A stretch of 64,000 bases of DNA from Aliiglaciecola sp. CAU 1673 (GCF_029223185.1 NZ_JARHUG010000021.1:1-64000), one strand, 5' to 3'; counted from the first letter of the stretch, positions 8,343 through 18,442 are shown. Notes: a model not told the origin generated them from the letters alone. Program-made: numbers and translations.

Positions 8343-10100
8343 ATGACCAACGATAATATACAACAACCGGTATTTCGGCGTTTCTTGCGCTACCTGCGCG
8401 AATACAAGCTGGCCTTTGGTGCTGCCATTGTCGGCATGATCGGCTACTCCGCCCTGGATGCACTGGTGTTTTCCCAGTTAAAGCCGCTGATTGATGAGAG
8501 CCTGGTAAAGGGTGATTACGACTATCTAAGAATGGCCGCCTACTTTGTGGTGCCGCTGTTTGTCCTGCGCGGCTTTTTTAACTTCTTGGGCAGCTACACC
8601 CTTTCCTGGATAGCCGCGCAGGTGGTAATGAATTTCCGCCAGCAGCTGTTTAACCAATTTATGCATTTGCCGGTGTCTTACCATGATCGCGAATCGGCCG
8701 GGCGCATGATCTCCAAGGTTATCTATGACACCGAGCAGGTCACCAATGCCGCCGGCAAGGCGCTATTGACCCTGGTGCGCGAAGGCGCACTGGTGTTGGG
8801 CCTGTTGGCGGTGATGTTCTATTACTCCTGGGAGTTGTCGCTTATCTTCATTTTAATAGGTCCTGTGGTGGCGCTGATTGTGACCGTTGTCAGCCGCCGT
8901 TTTCGGATTGTCAGCAGAAGTATTCAACAATCCATGGGCACCCTGACCAGTACCGTTGAGCAGGTGATTAAAGGCCATAAAGTGGTGCTGATGTTTGGCG
9001 GTCAAAAATTGGAAGACGCGCGTTTTGCCGAGCGTAACAACTACAACCGCCAGCAGAACATGAAGCTGATTGTGTCGCGAATTTTGTCCGAATCTTCGAT
9101 TCAGATCATCGCTTCCATAGCCCTGGCTGTGGTTTTGTATATCTCCAGTCTGGAAAACATGCTGGATCAGCTTACCGCCGGTATTTTTACCACCGTGGTG
9201 CTGTGCATGACCATGCTGCTTAAACCCCTGAAACAGCTGACTACCGTCAACAGTGAGTTTCAGCGGGGCATGGCTGCCTGCGCCAGCGTGTTTGAAGTGC
9301 TGGATGAACTGCCAGAGGTGGATACTGGTAACAAACAGTTGGATCGCGCCAAAGGCAATATCCGCTTTGAACATGTGACATTCGCTTACCCTGGTAAAAC
9401 ACGCGAAGCCTTAAAAGATATCAGTTTCGAAATTCCGGCCGGCAAGACGCTGGCGCTGGTGGGACGTTCAGGGAGCGGAAAATCGACCATTTCCAGTTTG
9501 CTAACCCGTTTTTATCAGGTTGAAAAAGGCGAGATCCTGCTCGATGGCATCAATCTCAACGATATTCGCTTAAAGGACCTGCGCCGCCAGTTTGCGTTGG
9601 TGTCCCAACATGTCACCTTGTTTAACGACAGTATTGCCAACAACATTGCCTACGGCATGGACGGTAAGGCCAGTCACGAGCAAATTATGGAGGCTGCGCG
9701 CATCGCCCACGTGTTGGAATTTGTGGAGCAATTGCCTGAAGGATTGGATACGGAAATTGGTGAAAATGGTCTGATGCTCTCCGGTGGTCAGCGCCAACGC
9801 ATTGCCATTGCCCGGGCGATCTTACGCGATGCACCCATTCTGATCCTGGATGAAGCCACCTCAGCCTTGGACACGGAATCTGAACGCTTGATCCAGGATG
9901 CTCTTGAACAGTTGCAGCAGAACCGGACCAGCCTGGTGGTAGCACACCGGCTGTCGACCATTGAAAATGCCGATCATATTCTGGTCATCGACCAGGGCCG
10001 CATTGTGGAGCAGGGTAATCACCAAAGCTTGCTGGCGCAGGATGGCGCCTATGCCCAACTACATAAGCTGCAGTTTAAGGATGGACAGGGCCTTTCATGA
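8343..10100 (+). CDS. msbA: Lipid A export ABC transporter MsbA
   Basis: Homodimeric inner-membrane exporter that flips the lipid A core to the periplasmic face. The 585 residues comprise a six-helix transmembrane domain (about 20-310) and a nucleotide-binding domain with Walker A GRSGSGKST (about 374-382), the signature LSGGQRQRIAIARA (about 478), Walker B ILILDEATSALD and the H-loop AHRLSTI. The N-terminal segment YSALDALVFSQLKPLIDE is typical of MsbA. Its stop overlaps the lpxK start by 4 bases (ATGA), so the two are translationally coupled as in enterobacteria. Confidence 0.97.
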   Translation: MTNDNIQQPVFRRFLRYLREYKLAFGAAIVGMIGYSALDALVFSQLKPLIDESLVKGDYDYLRMAAYFVVPLFVLRGFFNFLGSYTLSWIAAQVVMNFRQQLFNQFMHLPVSYHDRESAGRMISKVIYDTEQVTNAAGKALLTLVREGALVLGLLAVMFYYSWELSLIFILIGPVVALIVTVVSRRFRIVSRSIQQSMGTLTSTVEQVIKGHKVVLMFGGQKLEDARFAERNNYNRQQNMKLIVSRILSESSIQIIASIALAVVLYISSLENMLDQLTAGIFTTVVLCMTMLLKPLKQLTTVNSEFQRGMAACASVFEVLDELPEVDTGNKQLDRAKGNIRFEHVTFAYPGKTREALKDISFEIPAGKTLALVGRSGSGKSTISSLLTRFYQVEKGEILLDGINLNDIRLKDLRRQFALVSQHVTLFNDSIANNIAYGMDGKASHEQIMEAARIAHVLEFVEQLPEGLDTEIGENGLMLSGGQRQRIAIARAILRDAPILILDEATSALDTESERLIQDALEQLQQNRTSLVVAHRLSTIENADHILVIDQGRIVEQGNHQSLLAQDGAYAQLHKLQFKDGQGLS

Positions 10101-11089
10101 GTTGGTTGGAAAAGCGCTGGTATGCACCGGATATCCTGATTTGGTTGCTACTGCCACTGACACTGCTGTTTTGGTTGGTTTCCGCCACGCGTCGGTTGCT
10201 GTTTCGCTTGGGGGTAAAGGCAACCGAAAAGGTCGCCGCGCCGGTGATTGTGGTGGGCAACATCAGTGTGGGTGGCAACGGCAAAACCCCGCTGGTGATC
10301 CGGTTGTGTCAGTGGCTGAAACAGCAGGGCTATCATCCAGGCGTGGTCAGTCGCGGCTATGGCGGTAAAAGTCCGCATTATCCGCTGACCGTTGAAGCCA
10401 ACAGCGATCCCAAATTGGTCGGCGATGAGCCCGTTTTGATGCGCCAGCACTTAGGGTGTCCGCTGGTAGTGGACCCGGATCGCGTCAGAGGTGCCCAAGC
10501 CCTTATCGACCAGTATCAATGCGACATTATTGTTTGTGATGATGGCTTGCAGCACTATCGTCTGCACCGTGATATCGAAATTCTGGTGATGGATGGCGAA
10601 CGGCGTCACGGCAATGGTTACTTGTTGCCTATGGGCCCATTGCGCGAAGGCCTGTGGCGTGCGCAAAACGTGGATTTTATTGTGGTCAACGGTGGCTTGG
10701 CCCGTCCCGGTGAACATTTGATGTCGCTGGAGCCGGGGCAGCTGGTCAATGTCAAATACCCCAGTCAGACCCAATCCATATCGGAGCTGAAAAGACCGGC
10801 CATTGCGGTTGCCGGTATCGGTAATCCGCAGCGTTTTTTTAAAACCCTGTCGGCGCGGCGGGTAAAGATCAAGGATACCCTGAGTTTTCCCGATCATCAT
10901 CCGTTTCAAGAGGCGGATATTCCTGATGATCTGGTGCTGATGACGGAAAAAGACGCCGTAAAATGTCGTCCTTTTGCCAAGTCGCAATGGTGGTATTTAC
11001 CGGTCAGTGCTAAGTTAACCGAACAATTCAAACAACAATTGCTCGCTAAGATCGAGCTTATTTCCAAGGAGCAACGCCGTGGCCTTTGA
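10097..11089 (+). CDS. lpxK: Tetraacyldisaccharide 4'-kinase LpxK
   Basis: Membrane-associated kinase that phosphorylates the 4' position of the lipid A disaccharide precursor. The 330-residue protein has an N-terminal hydrophobic helix (about 12-30), a P-loop within [17 protein letters not shown] (about 50-66), SRGYGG, and the conserved [15 protein letters not shown] segment. Length is standard. It overlaps msbA by 4 and the Trm112 gene by 11 bases. Confidence 0.97.
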   Translation: MSWLEKRWYAPDILIWLLLPLTLLFWLVSATRRLLFRLGVKATEKVAAPVIVVGNISVGGNGKTPLVIRLCQWLKQQGYHPGVVSRGYGGKSPHYPLTVEANSDPKLVGDEPVLMRQHLGCPLVVDPDRVRGAQALIDQYQCDIIVCDDGLQHYRLHRDIEILVMDGERRHGNGYLLPMGPLREGLWRAQNVDFIVVNGGLARPGEHLMSLEPGQLVNVKYPSQTQSISELKRPAIAVAGIGNPQRFFKTLSARRVKIKDTLSFPDHHPFQEADIPDDLVLMTEKDAVKCRPFAKSQWWYLPVSAKLTEQFKQQLLAKIELISKEQRRGL

Positions 11090-11324
11090 CAAGAAATTGC
11101 TGGATATATTGGCCTGCCCAGTGTGTAAGGGAAAACTGGATTTGGACAATCAGGCACAAATGCTGATTTGCCGTTTCGATCGTCTGGCCTATCCGATTCG
11201 TGATGGCATTCCGGTGATGCTGGAAAATGAAGCCAAGTCGCTGAGTCTGGAGGAGTTGGAGGCGCATAAAGCCGGTAGCAAAGTAGAACACTTGGGCGCA
11301 GGCTCCTCCGGAGCCGGTGCATGA
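11079..11324 (+). CDS. Trm112 family protein (YcaR-like)
   Basis: An 81-residue protein with the [14 protein letters not shown] motif and the [10 protein letters not shown] stretch of the Trm112/YcaR family. Eukaryotic Trm112 activates methyltransferases; the bacterial role is poorly known. Of the usual zinc-ribbon cysteines it shows Cys-x2-Cys near the N-terminus and one later Cys. The start is a GTG at 11079 with AAGGAG 8 bases upstream, inside the end of lpxK. Its position between lpxK and kdsB is conserved in many gammaproteobacteria. It overlaps kdsB by 4 bases. Confidence 0.9.
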   Translation: MAFDKKLLDILACPVCKGKLDLDNQAQMLICRFDRLAYPIRDGIPVMLENEAKSLSLEELEAHKAGSKVEHLGAGSSGAGA

Positions 11325-12082
11325 AATTTACGGTGATCATCCCCGCACGCTTCGCCTCTACCCGTTTCCCCGGCAAGCCGCTGGCGGATATAGGTGGCAA
11401 GCCCATGATCCAACACGTGGTTGAGCGCGCCAATGAATCTGGAGCCACACAGGTCGTGGTGGCCACCGATGATGTGCGTATCAAAGAGGTCGTTGAGGAT
11501 TTTGGCGGTGTGGTCTGCATGACCGCGCCTACTCATGAGTCGGGCACCGAGCGTTTGGCCGAGGTGGTAGATAAGTTGGGCCTGGAAAGCGACGAGGTGG
11601 TGGTCAACGTGCAGGGCGACGAACCCTTTATTCCGCCTGCCAATATTCAGCAGGTCGCCGAGAATCTGCACCTGCATAGCGAGGCAGAGATGGCTACCTT
11701 GGCCGTGCGTTTGACCGATGTTGAGGAGCTATTCAATCCCAATGTGGTGAAGGTGGTGACCGACAAGTTAGGCTATGCGCTGTATTTTAGCCGTGCCACT
11801 GTACCCTATGACAGGGCGCGTTTTCTGGATGCCGATACGATTGATGAAATTGGTGATTATTACCTGCGTCATATCGGCATTTATGCCTACCGGGCCGGGT
11901 TTATTAAGCAATATGTCAACATGACCCCCTCGGGACTGGAACAAATTGAATCTTTGGAACAGTTGCGTGTGCTTTGGCACGGCGAAAAGATCCATGTGGA
12001 TATCGCCCAGCAGCCACCGCCGGTGGGTATCGATACGCCACAGGATCTGGCCAGGGTAATTAAGCAACTGTCCATTCAGTAA
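11321..12082 (+). CDS. kdsB: 3-deoxy-manno-octulosonate cytidylyltransferase KdsB
   Basis: Cytoplasmic enzyme that activates Kdo as CMP-Kdo for attachment to lipid A. The 253-residue sequence shows the nucleotidyltransferase start [24 protein letters not shown], the central [13 protein letters not shown], and [13 protein letters not shown]. Length matches the family (about 248). The ATG is coupled to the preceding Trm112 stop (ATGA), placing it in the lipid A operon. Confidence 0.97.
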   Translation: MKFTVIIPARFASTRFPGKPLADIGGKPMIQHVVERANESGATQVVVATDDVRIKEVVEDFGGVVCMTAPTHESGTERLAEVVDKLGLESDEVVVNVQGDEPFIPPANIQQVAENLHLHSEAEMATLAVRLTDVEELFNPNVVKVVTDKLGYALYFSRATVPYDRARFLDADTIDEIGDYYLRHIGIYAYRAGFIKQYVNMTPSGLEQIESLEQLRVLWHGEKIHVDIAQQPPPVGIDTPQDLARVIKQLSIQ

Positions 12083-12100
12083 CCGTAAGTAGGAGTGAGC

Positions 12101-12763
12101 ATGAGCAATGTGGTGATCACAGGCGCCTCCAGAGGTATCGGGCTGGCACTGACCAAACTCTATTTGGCACGTGGCGATAGCGTATATGCCCTGTGCCGGG
12201 AAGCGACCGATGAATTACGCGCGTTGGATGTGCAAATTGTGGAGGGCGTGGATGTGGCCGATACGGACAATCTGCGTCAGGCCCTCTCGCCACTGGATAA
12301 GGTACAAATCGACCTGTTAATTAATAACGCAGGCGTACTTTGCCGGGATGGTCTGGAAACCTGGGATCCACAAAGCGTAGAGTTGCAGTTCAAGGTTAAT
12401 GCCTTGGGTCCGCTTCTCGTCACACAATGCCTGTCACCTCATCTGCATAAAGGCTCAAAGGTCGCCATGATCACCAGCCGTATGGGCTCTATGGCGGATA
12501 ACGGCTCCGGCGGCTATTACGGTTATCGTATGTCCAAGGCAGCGCTTAATGCGCTGGGGGTTTCCATGGCCAGGGATATGGCAGAGCGTGGCATTGCGGT
12601 GGCGTTATTACATCCGGGTTATGTACAAACCCGGATGGTGGGCTTTGGTGGCGATGTCAGCGCTGAGGAGTCTGCCCGTGGTTTGATGGCGCGTATCGAT
12701 GAGTTGAATATGCAAAACTCGGGGCAATTCTGGCACGCCAAAGGGGATGTGCTGCCCTGGTAA
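12101..12763 (+). CDS. Short-chain dehydrogenase/reductase
   Basis: A cytoplasmic NAD(P)-dependent oxidoreductase of 220 residues. The Rossmann motif ITGASRGIG sits at the N-terminus, followed by LINNAGVL (NNAG) near 85 and the catalytic pair as YRMSK (Tyr-x3-Lys) near 147, with a Ser in MITSRMGS. It resembles the short CsgA-like SDRs whose substrates are uncertain. I start at the ATG 12101 because AGGAG is 5 bases upstream; the GTG at 12095 overlaps that site. It lies 18 bases after kdsB and is probably cotranscribed. Confidence 0.88.
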   Translation: MSNVVITGASRGIGLALTKLYLARGDSVYALCREATDELRALDVQIVEGVDVADTDNLRQALSPLDKVQIDLLINNAGVLCRDGLETWDPQSVELQFKVNALGPLLVTQCLSPHLHKGSKVAMITSRMGSMADNGSGGYYGYRMSKAALNALGVSMARDMAERGIAVALLHPGYVQTRMVGFGGDVSAEESARGLMARIDELNMQNSGQFWHAKGDVLPW

Positions 12764-12833
12764 ACCCGGCGTTGCGTTTTTACCAGCTTGCCGTAAAGTG
12801 TCCTAAATAGTTGTTTTTAAGTGAGTTATTAGC

Positions 12834-13847
12834 ATGGGTCCATTGATGTTGGATCTCAAGGGCCAGGAGCTCTGCGCCGAAGATAAGGATATTCTCGATC
12901 ACCCGCTGGTTGGCGGGGTGATTTTCTTTAGCCGCAACTACCACGATCCCAAACAAATGGCCGAATTGGTTGCTCAGGTCCGCCACTATAGCCGTAATGC
13001 GCTGTTGTTGGCGGTGGATCATGAAGGGGGGCGGGTACAGCGCTTTCGAAGCGACTTCAGCGCCATTCCTGCCATGGGCAGTTTGTACCCGAAAACCGGT
13101 GGCGACCTCGAGCGGGCCTGTGATTTTGCCGAGCAATTTGGTTGGCTGATGGCTGCCGAGGTGCAGGCATTGGATATTGATATCAGCTTTGCGCCGGTGT
13201 TGGATATCCAGGGGGTGAGTACGGTGATTGGCGATCGCGCCTTTCACAGTCAGACCCAGCCGATTATCGAGCTGGCCAGTCGCTTTATTCGTGGCATGCA
13301 CAGCGCTGGCATGAAGGCCACCGGCAAGCATTTTCCCGGTCATGGTAATGTGCTGGAAGACTCTCATGTGGCGATGCCAGTGGATAAACGCAGTGAAGAG
13401 AGTATTCGCAAGCAGGATATCCGTGTTTTTGAAGAAATTCACAAACAAGGTTTATTGGATGCCGTGATGCCGGCCCATGTGCGTTATCCGGCGGTGGACA
13501 GCAAGCCGGCATGTTTTTCCCGTCGCTGGCTGCGAGAGATTCTGCGTAGAGAAATGGACTTTGATGGTGTGGTGTTCTCTGATGACTTGTCTATGCAGGG
13601 CGCCAGTATTATCGGTCATCACGGTGAGCGCGCTATTGCGGCGCTTGATGCAGGCTGTGATATGGTCTTGGTCTGTAATGACCGTCCGGGGGCGGTGAAG
13701 GTCATCGACAGTTTACCCTCTACCTATCAAGCCAGTGACCGTTTAAAAACCATGCAAAAAGGCCCTGCACCCGGATGGGAAAAGTTGCACGCCTCTGCAG
13801 CATGGTCAAAAGCAAGACGCAGTCTGGAGGAGTTTAGTGCTCTCTAA
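12834..13847 (+). CDS. nagZ: Beta-N-acetylhexosaminidase NagZ
   Basis: Cytoplasmic glycoside hydrolase family 3 enzyme that removes GlcNAc from anhydromuropeptides in cell-wall recycling. The 337 residues include LLLAVDHEGGRVQRF, the family signature ATGKHFPGHGNVLEDSH (about 163-179), and the nucleophile region VVFSDDLSMQGA (Asp near 245). Length is normal for NagZ (about 341). The end of the gene carries the ribosome binding site of the next gene and overlaps it by 11 bases. Confidence 0.96.
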   Translation: MGPLMLDLKGQELCAEDKDILDHPLVGGVIFFSRNYHDPKQMAELVAQVRHYSRNALLLAVDHEGGRVQRFRSDFSAIPAMGSLYPKTGGDLERACDFAEQFGWLMAAEVQALDIDISFAPVLDIQGVSTVIGDRAFHSQTQPIIELASRFIRGMHSAGMKATGKHFPGHGNVLEDSHVAMPVDKRSEESIRKQDIRVFEEIHKQGLLDAVMPAHVRYPAVDSKPACFSRRWLREILRREMDFDGVVFSDDLSMQGASIIGHHGERAIAALDAGCDMVLVCNDRPGAVKVIDSLPSTYQASDRLKTMQKGPAPGWEKLHASAAWSKARRSLEEFSAL

Positions 13848-15210
13848 ACCATTTTTGCTGGCGCTGGGACCGGCGCTGGCCGCTTTGGTTGCCGCAATGT
13901 TACTGGCTATCGACTTGCCCACGCCGATGGTGTGGACAGCGGCAATCACCACCCTGGTGGCCAGCTACTGGATAACCGAAGCGCTGCCGATCCCGGCGAC
14001 CTCTTTGATCCCCTTTTTTGCCTTTCCACTGCTTGGCATACTCAACCATCAGCAAGCGGCCGCCTCCCTTGGTAATCATGTGATCATCTTGCTGATGGGA
14101 GCCTTTATGCTCTCTAAAGCCCTGGAGAAATCGACGGTGCACCGGCGTTTTGCCTTCTATATGGTGTCGCTCACAGGAGCCACCAGCGCCAGACGTTTGG
14201 TGCTGGGATTTATGCTGACAGCCGCATTTTTATCCATGTGGATCTCTAATACTGCCACCACCTTGATGTTACTGCCTATTGCCCTGGCGGTGATCCAATA
14301 CGTTGAATGTAAAAAGTTGGCCGCCGCATTGTTACTGGGGATTGCCTATGCCGCGAGTTTAGGTGGGGTGGGGACACCCATTGGTACGCCGCCGAATATT
14401 ATTTTCCTGAGTGTATACAGCCAGTTGGAAGGCCAGGATATCGGCTTTTTGGAATGGATGCAGTTTGGTCTGCCCATCGTTATTTTAGCGATTCCGCTAA
14501 TGGCATTATGGCTGACCCGCGGGCTTGGTCAGTTAGAGGGCTTAAAGATGCCTGCGGTTGGTGCCTGGCAGACCCAGGAAAAACGTGTGTTATGGGTGTT
14601 TGGCACTGTTGCGATGGCGTGGATCTTCCGCCCTTATTGGAGCGAATTTTTGGGGGTTGATGGTATCGGGGACAGTACTATCGCCCTTGCCGGGGTGGTT
14701 GCCATGTTTATGGTGCCATCCGGTGATGGTCAGGGACGCCTACTGGATTGGCCCACCGCCAATGATATTCCCTGGGGGATGCTGTTGCTCTTTGCCGGAG
14801 GGATCTGTATTGCCAAAGCCTTTGAAACTTCAGGTTTAAGTGAAGTGATGGGGCAGGGGTTGGGTGCGCTGGCGGATTTGCCCCTGTTTGTGCTGATTTT
14901 ATGTCTGTGTCTGTTTGTGAGCTTTTTGACAGAGATCACCTCCAATACCGCGACGGCCACCCTGCTGATGCCCATTCTGGCCACGGCTGGTGTCGCGGCG
15001 GGCGTCGATCCCAAGCTGTTGATGATCCCGGCAGCCATCAGCGCCAGCTGCGCCTTTATGCTGCCGGTGGCGACGGCCCCCAACGCCATTGTCTACAGCA
15101 CCGACAAGTTGTCTATTCGGACCATGGCCAAAGAAGGGATGATACTTAACGTGATGGTGGCTCTTGTGGTCAGTGTGGTGATCTATGTTGTGCTGGGGGA
15201 TGGCGCTTAA
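13837..15210 (+). CDS. SLC13/DASS-family sodium:dicarboxylate-type symporter
   Basis: A 457-residue inner-membrane secondary transporter of the divalent anion:Na+ symporter family. Two Ser-Asn-Thr repeats mark the sodium/substrate sites: SNTATTLMLLPIAL (about 137) and TSNTATATLLMPIL (about 368). GTPIGTPPNIIF and the C-terminal VATAPNAIVYSTDKL are also family-typical. The substrate (succinate-like acid, sulfate or other) cannot be told. The start is a GTG at 13837 with TGGAGGAG upstream, within nagZ. Its last 41 bases overlap the end of the convergent kinase gene. Confidence 0.92.
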   Translation: MLSKPFLLALGPALAALVAAMLLAIDLPTPMVWTAAITTLVASYWITEALPIPATSLIPFFAFPLLGILNHQQAAASLGNHVIILLMGAFMLSKALEKSTVHRRFAFYMVSLTGATSARRLVLGFMLTAAFLSMWISNTATTLMLLPIALAVIQYVECKKLAAALLLGIAYAASLGGVGTPIGTPPNIIFLSVYSQLEGQDIGFLEWMQFGLPIVILAIPLMALWLTRGLGQLEGLKMPAVGAWQTQEKRVLWVFGTVAMAWIFRPYWSEFLGVDGIGDSTIALAGVVAMFMVPSGDGQGRLLDWPTANDIPWGMLLLFAGGICIAKAFETSGLSEVMGQGLGALADLPLFVLILCLCLFVSFLTEITSNTATATLLMPILATAGVAAGVDPKLLMIPAAISASCAFMLPVATAPNAIVYSTDKLSIRTMAKEGMILNVMVALVVSVVIYVVLGDGA

Positions 15211-17038
15211 CCACTACCTGGCGCAAATTGCTGTTTAGTTCAGCTGCAGAGACCGGTTTGGACATGATTTTCCAAAACAGCTGTTCCAAGGCTTCTGTGC
15301 CTCTTAAAGCATCAGCAGCCGCAGACACCAGGATCAAAGGAGGGCAGTTATTGCCAAGCACATTGTGCAAATGCTCGGCCAACTGTTGGCCGTCCATCCC
15401 CGGCATATGCATATCAATCAGAATCACATCGAAAGGTGGATGGTTCATACTATTTCGCAGAAAATCATCGGCCCCGCTGAATTGTCGGGCTTCAAAGCCT
15501 GCCCGCTCAAGCAACAACTGCAGGTAATCCCGACATAGATCCAAATCATCGACGATGGCCACCAGCAATTTTCTGTCACTGACAACAGGTGCTGGCGCAG
15601 GTGGTGCACTGACGATTTCAATTGGCAGGGTTAAAGTGAAACAGCTGCCTTGTTTGGGAATACTTTGTACTTCAATCTTGCCGTGCATCAGCTCGATGAT
15701 GGACTTGCCCAAGGCCAGCCCCAATCCCGAACCACCGTATTCACGGGTGCTGGAATTATCCACCTGATGGAATTTGTCGAAGATATGCTGTTGTTGTTCT
15801 TTGGAAATGCCGATGCCGCTGTCTTCTACTTCTACAACAAGGTTATCTTGACCTGCTTGTTTCAGCAGTTTAACCCTGACTTCAATACCGCCGTCTGAAG
15901 TGAATTTGAGCGCATTACTCAATACAATATTGAGCAGCTGCTCCAGGCGCTGGCCATCGGTGACTACCATTTGCGGCAACGCTGATTCTGCCTTGTAGCG
16001 AAAATCTAATTCTTTTTGTTGGCACTTAACAGCAATGGGGGCCAGGCAACCGTCCAGGATTTTAGGAAGCATCACCGGTTGGGGATTGAGCTTCAGATTT
16101 TGTTGTTCCAGGCTGGAGAGATCGAAAATATCGGTGATAAGGCTGAGTAACTGTTTTCCTGCCTCTTTCGCATTATTTAAAAAGTTTTGTCTTTTTTCTT
16201 CATTTTGCACCTGTTGGGCCAGTTCCAACATACCCATGACGCCGTTCAGAGGGGTTCTGAGTTCATGGCTCATATTGGCCATAAATTGGGATTTAGCTGC
16301 ATTGGCAAGCTCGGCTTCAAGTCTGAGTTTTTCGGCCCGCTCTTTTTCTGCCTGGGCTTTCTCAAACTCAAGTTGCAGGCGCTTTTCCATGGGATAGAAC
16401 AGGTAGGCTCCGGTGAGGACAAGCACCAACAGTGTCAGCAGCCAGAGCCCGATAACCAAATGATAGATGTCAGTAATTCTCTGCTCTGCCTCGGTTTCAA
16501 ATTGACTGACCACTTTATCCAGGTCGAGTAACAATGGACGGGTATATTCTTGCTCAAACAATGGCCAGTCAACAGTCTGAGGCTGGTGGTGATTAAGCAG
16601 GGTATATCCACCTTCTATGTAGGTCTGTACACGCTGGTCCAAGCTTGGCTCGCCTTCAAAATATAACTCGCGTAGTGTCAGCGAGAGCTCACGCTCGCGA
16701 TTCACCTTTGCCTGGGTCAGCTCCCGATGGTTTAGCTCAAATCGTTCCAGAGCCTGGCGCAGGGCGTAATAGACATTGGCTTCCGCCTGCCGATTGATAA
16801 TACGATTGGCGTGCAATGCAATCTTTTGTGACAGCATTCGCTGCATCCCGGCAATGTTGATGATGTTGGCGTCATCACTTTTATTGCTGAGTAATAATGC
16901 AGTCAGACCGGTGGTAAGAGTGACCAAGGCGGCAATTAGCACAAGCGCACCGATATAGTATCGGCGTATTCGGGTACGTAGGCTCAACGACTCTCGCTCC
17001 TTCGGATGTCTGTTACTTAGTCTAGAGAATCGTTGCAA
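15170..17038 (-). CDS. Hybrid sensor histidine kinase with PilJ-type periplasmic sensor and C-terminal receiver
   Basis: A 622-residue membrane sensor kinase. TM1 is at about 29-50. A periplasmic segment opens with IINIAGMQRMLSQKIALHANRI, typical of the PilJ/NIT-like N-terminal sensor, and TM2 is at about 194-215. A short coiled coil follows (about 218-250), then HisKA with the phospho-His in FMANMSHELRTPLNG, HATPase (VEDSGIGIS, GGSGLGLALGK), and a receiver domain (about 490-610) with phospho-Asp in ILIDMHMPGMDG. There is no HPt domain and no adjacent response regulator, so the partner is elsewhere. The ligand is unknown. A start nearer the first membrane helix is also possible. Confidence 0.9.
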   Translation of the reverse strand: MQRFSRLSNRHPKERESLSLRTRIRRYYIGALVLIAALVTLTTGLTALLLSNKSDDANIINIAGMQRMLSQKIALHANRIINRQAEANVYYALRQALERFELNHRELTQAKVNRERELSLTLRELYFEGEPSLDQRVQTYIEGGYTLLNHHQPQTVDWPLFEQEYTRPLLLDLDKVVSQFETEAEQRITDIYHLVIGLWLLTLLVLVLTGAYLFYPMEKRLQLEFEKAQAEKERAEKLRLEAELANAAKSQFMANMSHELRTPLNGVMGMLELAQQVQNEEKRQNFLNNAKEAGKQLLSLITDIFDLSSLEQQNLKLNPQPVMLPKILDGCLAPIAVKCQQKELDFRYKAESALPQMVVTDGQRLEQLLNIVLSNALKFTSDGGIEVRVKLLKQAGQDNLVVEVEDSGIGISKEQQQHIFDKFHQVDNSSTREYGGSGLGLALGKSIIELMHGKIEVQSIPKQGSCFTLTLPIEIVSAPPAPAPVVSDRKLLVAIVDDLDLCRDYLQLLLERAGFEARQFSGADDFLRNSMNHPPFDVILIDMHMPGMDGQQLAEHLHNVLGNNCPPLILVSAAADALRGTEALEQLFWKIMSKPVSAAELNSNLRQVVVKRHPPAQHRSPH

Positions 17039-17091
17039 CTTATCTACTGAAATGAATAGTGTTTTTCAGACTGCACTGATTTTTAGCCAAT

Positions 17092-17117
17092 AAAAAAGCC
17101 TGCAATCGCAGGCTTTT
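17092..17117 (-). terminator. Bidirectional-type terminator after the aminotransferase gene
   Basis: AAAAGCCTGC and GCAGGCTTTT pair around AATC, with A- and T-runs on the two sides. It lies just after the aminotransferase stop (leftward) and before the kinase start, so the two leftward genes are separate transcription units. Confidence 0.8.
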
Positions 17118-17132
17118 ACCATTGTCAGGGGG

Positions 17133-18323
17133 TTACAGCACTGCGGCCAGCGCTTTGGCCACATAACCAACGTTTTCGGTATTGATGCCAGCAACATTCA
17201 CCCGGCTGGAGTCCACAAAGTAGATGCCGAACTCGCTACGCATCTTCTGCACTTGCTCGGGACTGATGCAAAGGTAAGAGAACATGCCTTTTTGCTGGGT
17301 AATAAAGTCGAAATCACGGCTTACGCCTTGCTCTTTGACTTTAGTGGCAAGCAGACGGCGTAGGGTTTGCATACGCTCACGCATTTCAGTCACTTCCGCT
17401 TGCCATTGGGCATTCAGGTCACTGCTGTTAAGGATGATATCCACCAATGCGCCACCGTAGGAAGGCGGCATGGAGTAAATCCCCCGGGCTACGGATTGAA
17501 TTTGGGTTTGCAGGGCATTTTTAACCTGACTATTGGCGCCGATAAGGGCCGCCAGACCCACTCGTTCACGATACAGACCGAAGTTTTTGGAGCAGGAAGC
17601 CGCGATGATCACTTCCGGTAAGTTATCTGCCAGCAGGCGCAGGCCATAAACATCTTCTTCCAGACCATCGCCAAAGCCCTGATAGGCAATATCCAAAAAC
17701 GGCAGGAATTCTCTTTGCTGGGCCAATTCCAGTACCTTGTGCCACTGCTCTTTGGTGAGATCGGCACCGGTAGGGTTATGGCAGCAGCCATGCAGCAATA
17801 CCACATCGCCTTTGTTCACTTTCTCAAGACAAGCGACCATGGCGTCGAAATTGATGCTGGCCTGCTCCTTGTTGAAATAGGGATAGGTTTCAATCTTCAG
17901 GCCGGCGCTACCGATAAGCGGAATATGGTTGGCCCAGGTAGGATCGCTGACCCACACGGTGGGATTGCCACCCGTGCGTTTTAATAACTCGGCAAGAATA
18001 CGCAGGGCGCCGCAGCCGCCGGGAGCTTGCACTGCCGCAACCCGGTTTTCCAACAGGGTGCGATGGCTTTTACCCAATAACAGTTCCAACATGCCGGAGA
18101 TAAAACCCGGTACACCTTGCGGGGCGATATAGACTTTTGAGTCTTCGTTGGCCAGCAGGATCTTCTGCGCCTTGGCCACGGAGCCCAAAATTGGCGTGCG
18201 TCCCAGCTCATCCTTATAGACGCCAACGCCCAGGTCTACTTTATTGGGGTTGGTGTCTTGCTTAAACGCGGCGGAGAGCCCCAAAATGGGGTCGGCAGGT
18301 AACTGTGGAAGCACTTCTAGCAT
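17133..18323 (-). CDS. Aspartate/aromatic amino acid aminotransferase (class I, AspC/TyrB type)
   Basis: A cytoplasmic PLP enzyme exchanging amino groups between aspartate or aromatic amino acids and 2-oxoglutarate. The 396-residue length equals AspC/TyrB. Motifs: VDLGVGVYKDELG, LHGCCHNPTGADL (cofactor Asn), FLDIAYQGFG (Asp and Tyr), SCSKNFGLYRERVG (Schiff-base Lys) and the substrate-carboxylate Arg in SSRVNVAGI. The motifs do not separate AspC from TyrB, so no symbol is given. Confidence 0.93.
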   Translation of the reverse strand: MLEVLPQLPADPILGLSAAFKQDTNPNKVDLGVGVYKDELGRTPILGSVAKAQKILLANEDSKVYIAPQGVPGFISGMLELLLGKSHRTLLENRVAAVQAPGGCGALRILAELLKRTGGNPTVWVSDPTWANHIPLIGSAGLKIETYPYFNKEQASINFDAMVACLEKVNKGDVVLLHGCCHNPTGADLTKEQWHKVLELAQQREFLPFLDIAYQGFGDGLEEDVYGLRLLADNLPEVIIAASCSKNFGLYRERVGLAALIGANSQVKNALQTQIQSVARGIYSMPPSYGGALVDIILNSSDLNAQWQAEVTEMRERMQTLRRLLATKVKEQGVSRDFDFITQQKGMFSYLCISPEQVQKMRSEFGIYFVDSSRVNVAGINTENVGYVAKALAAVL

Positions 18324-18442
18324 GGGTATCCCTCAACTGTTTGGGCCTTGAAGTCAGGCAAGAGTTTGCGGACCTCATTATGCCAGTCACGGCGGGAATT
18401 TCGAGTAGTTGTGGGAAATATCTTATGGCAGTTTGTCTGTTG

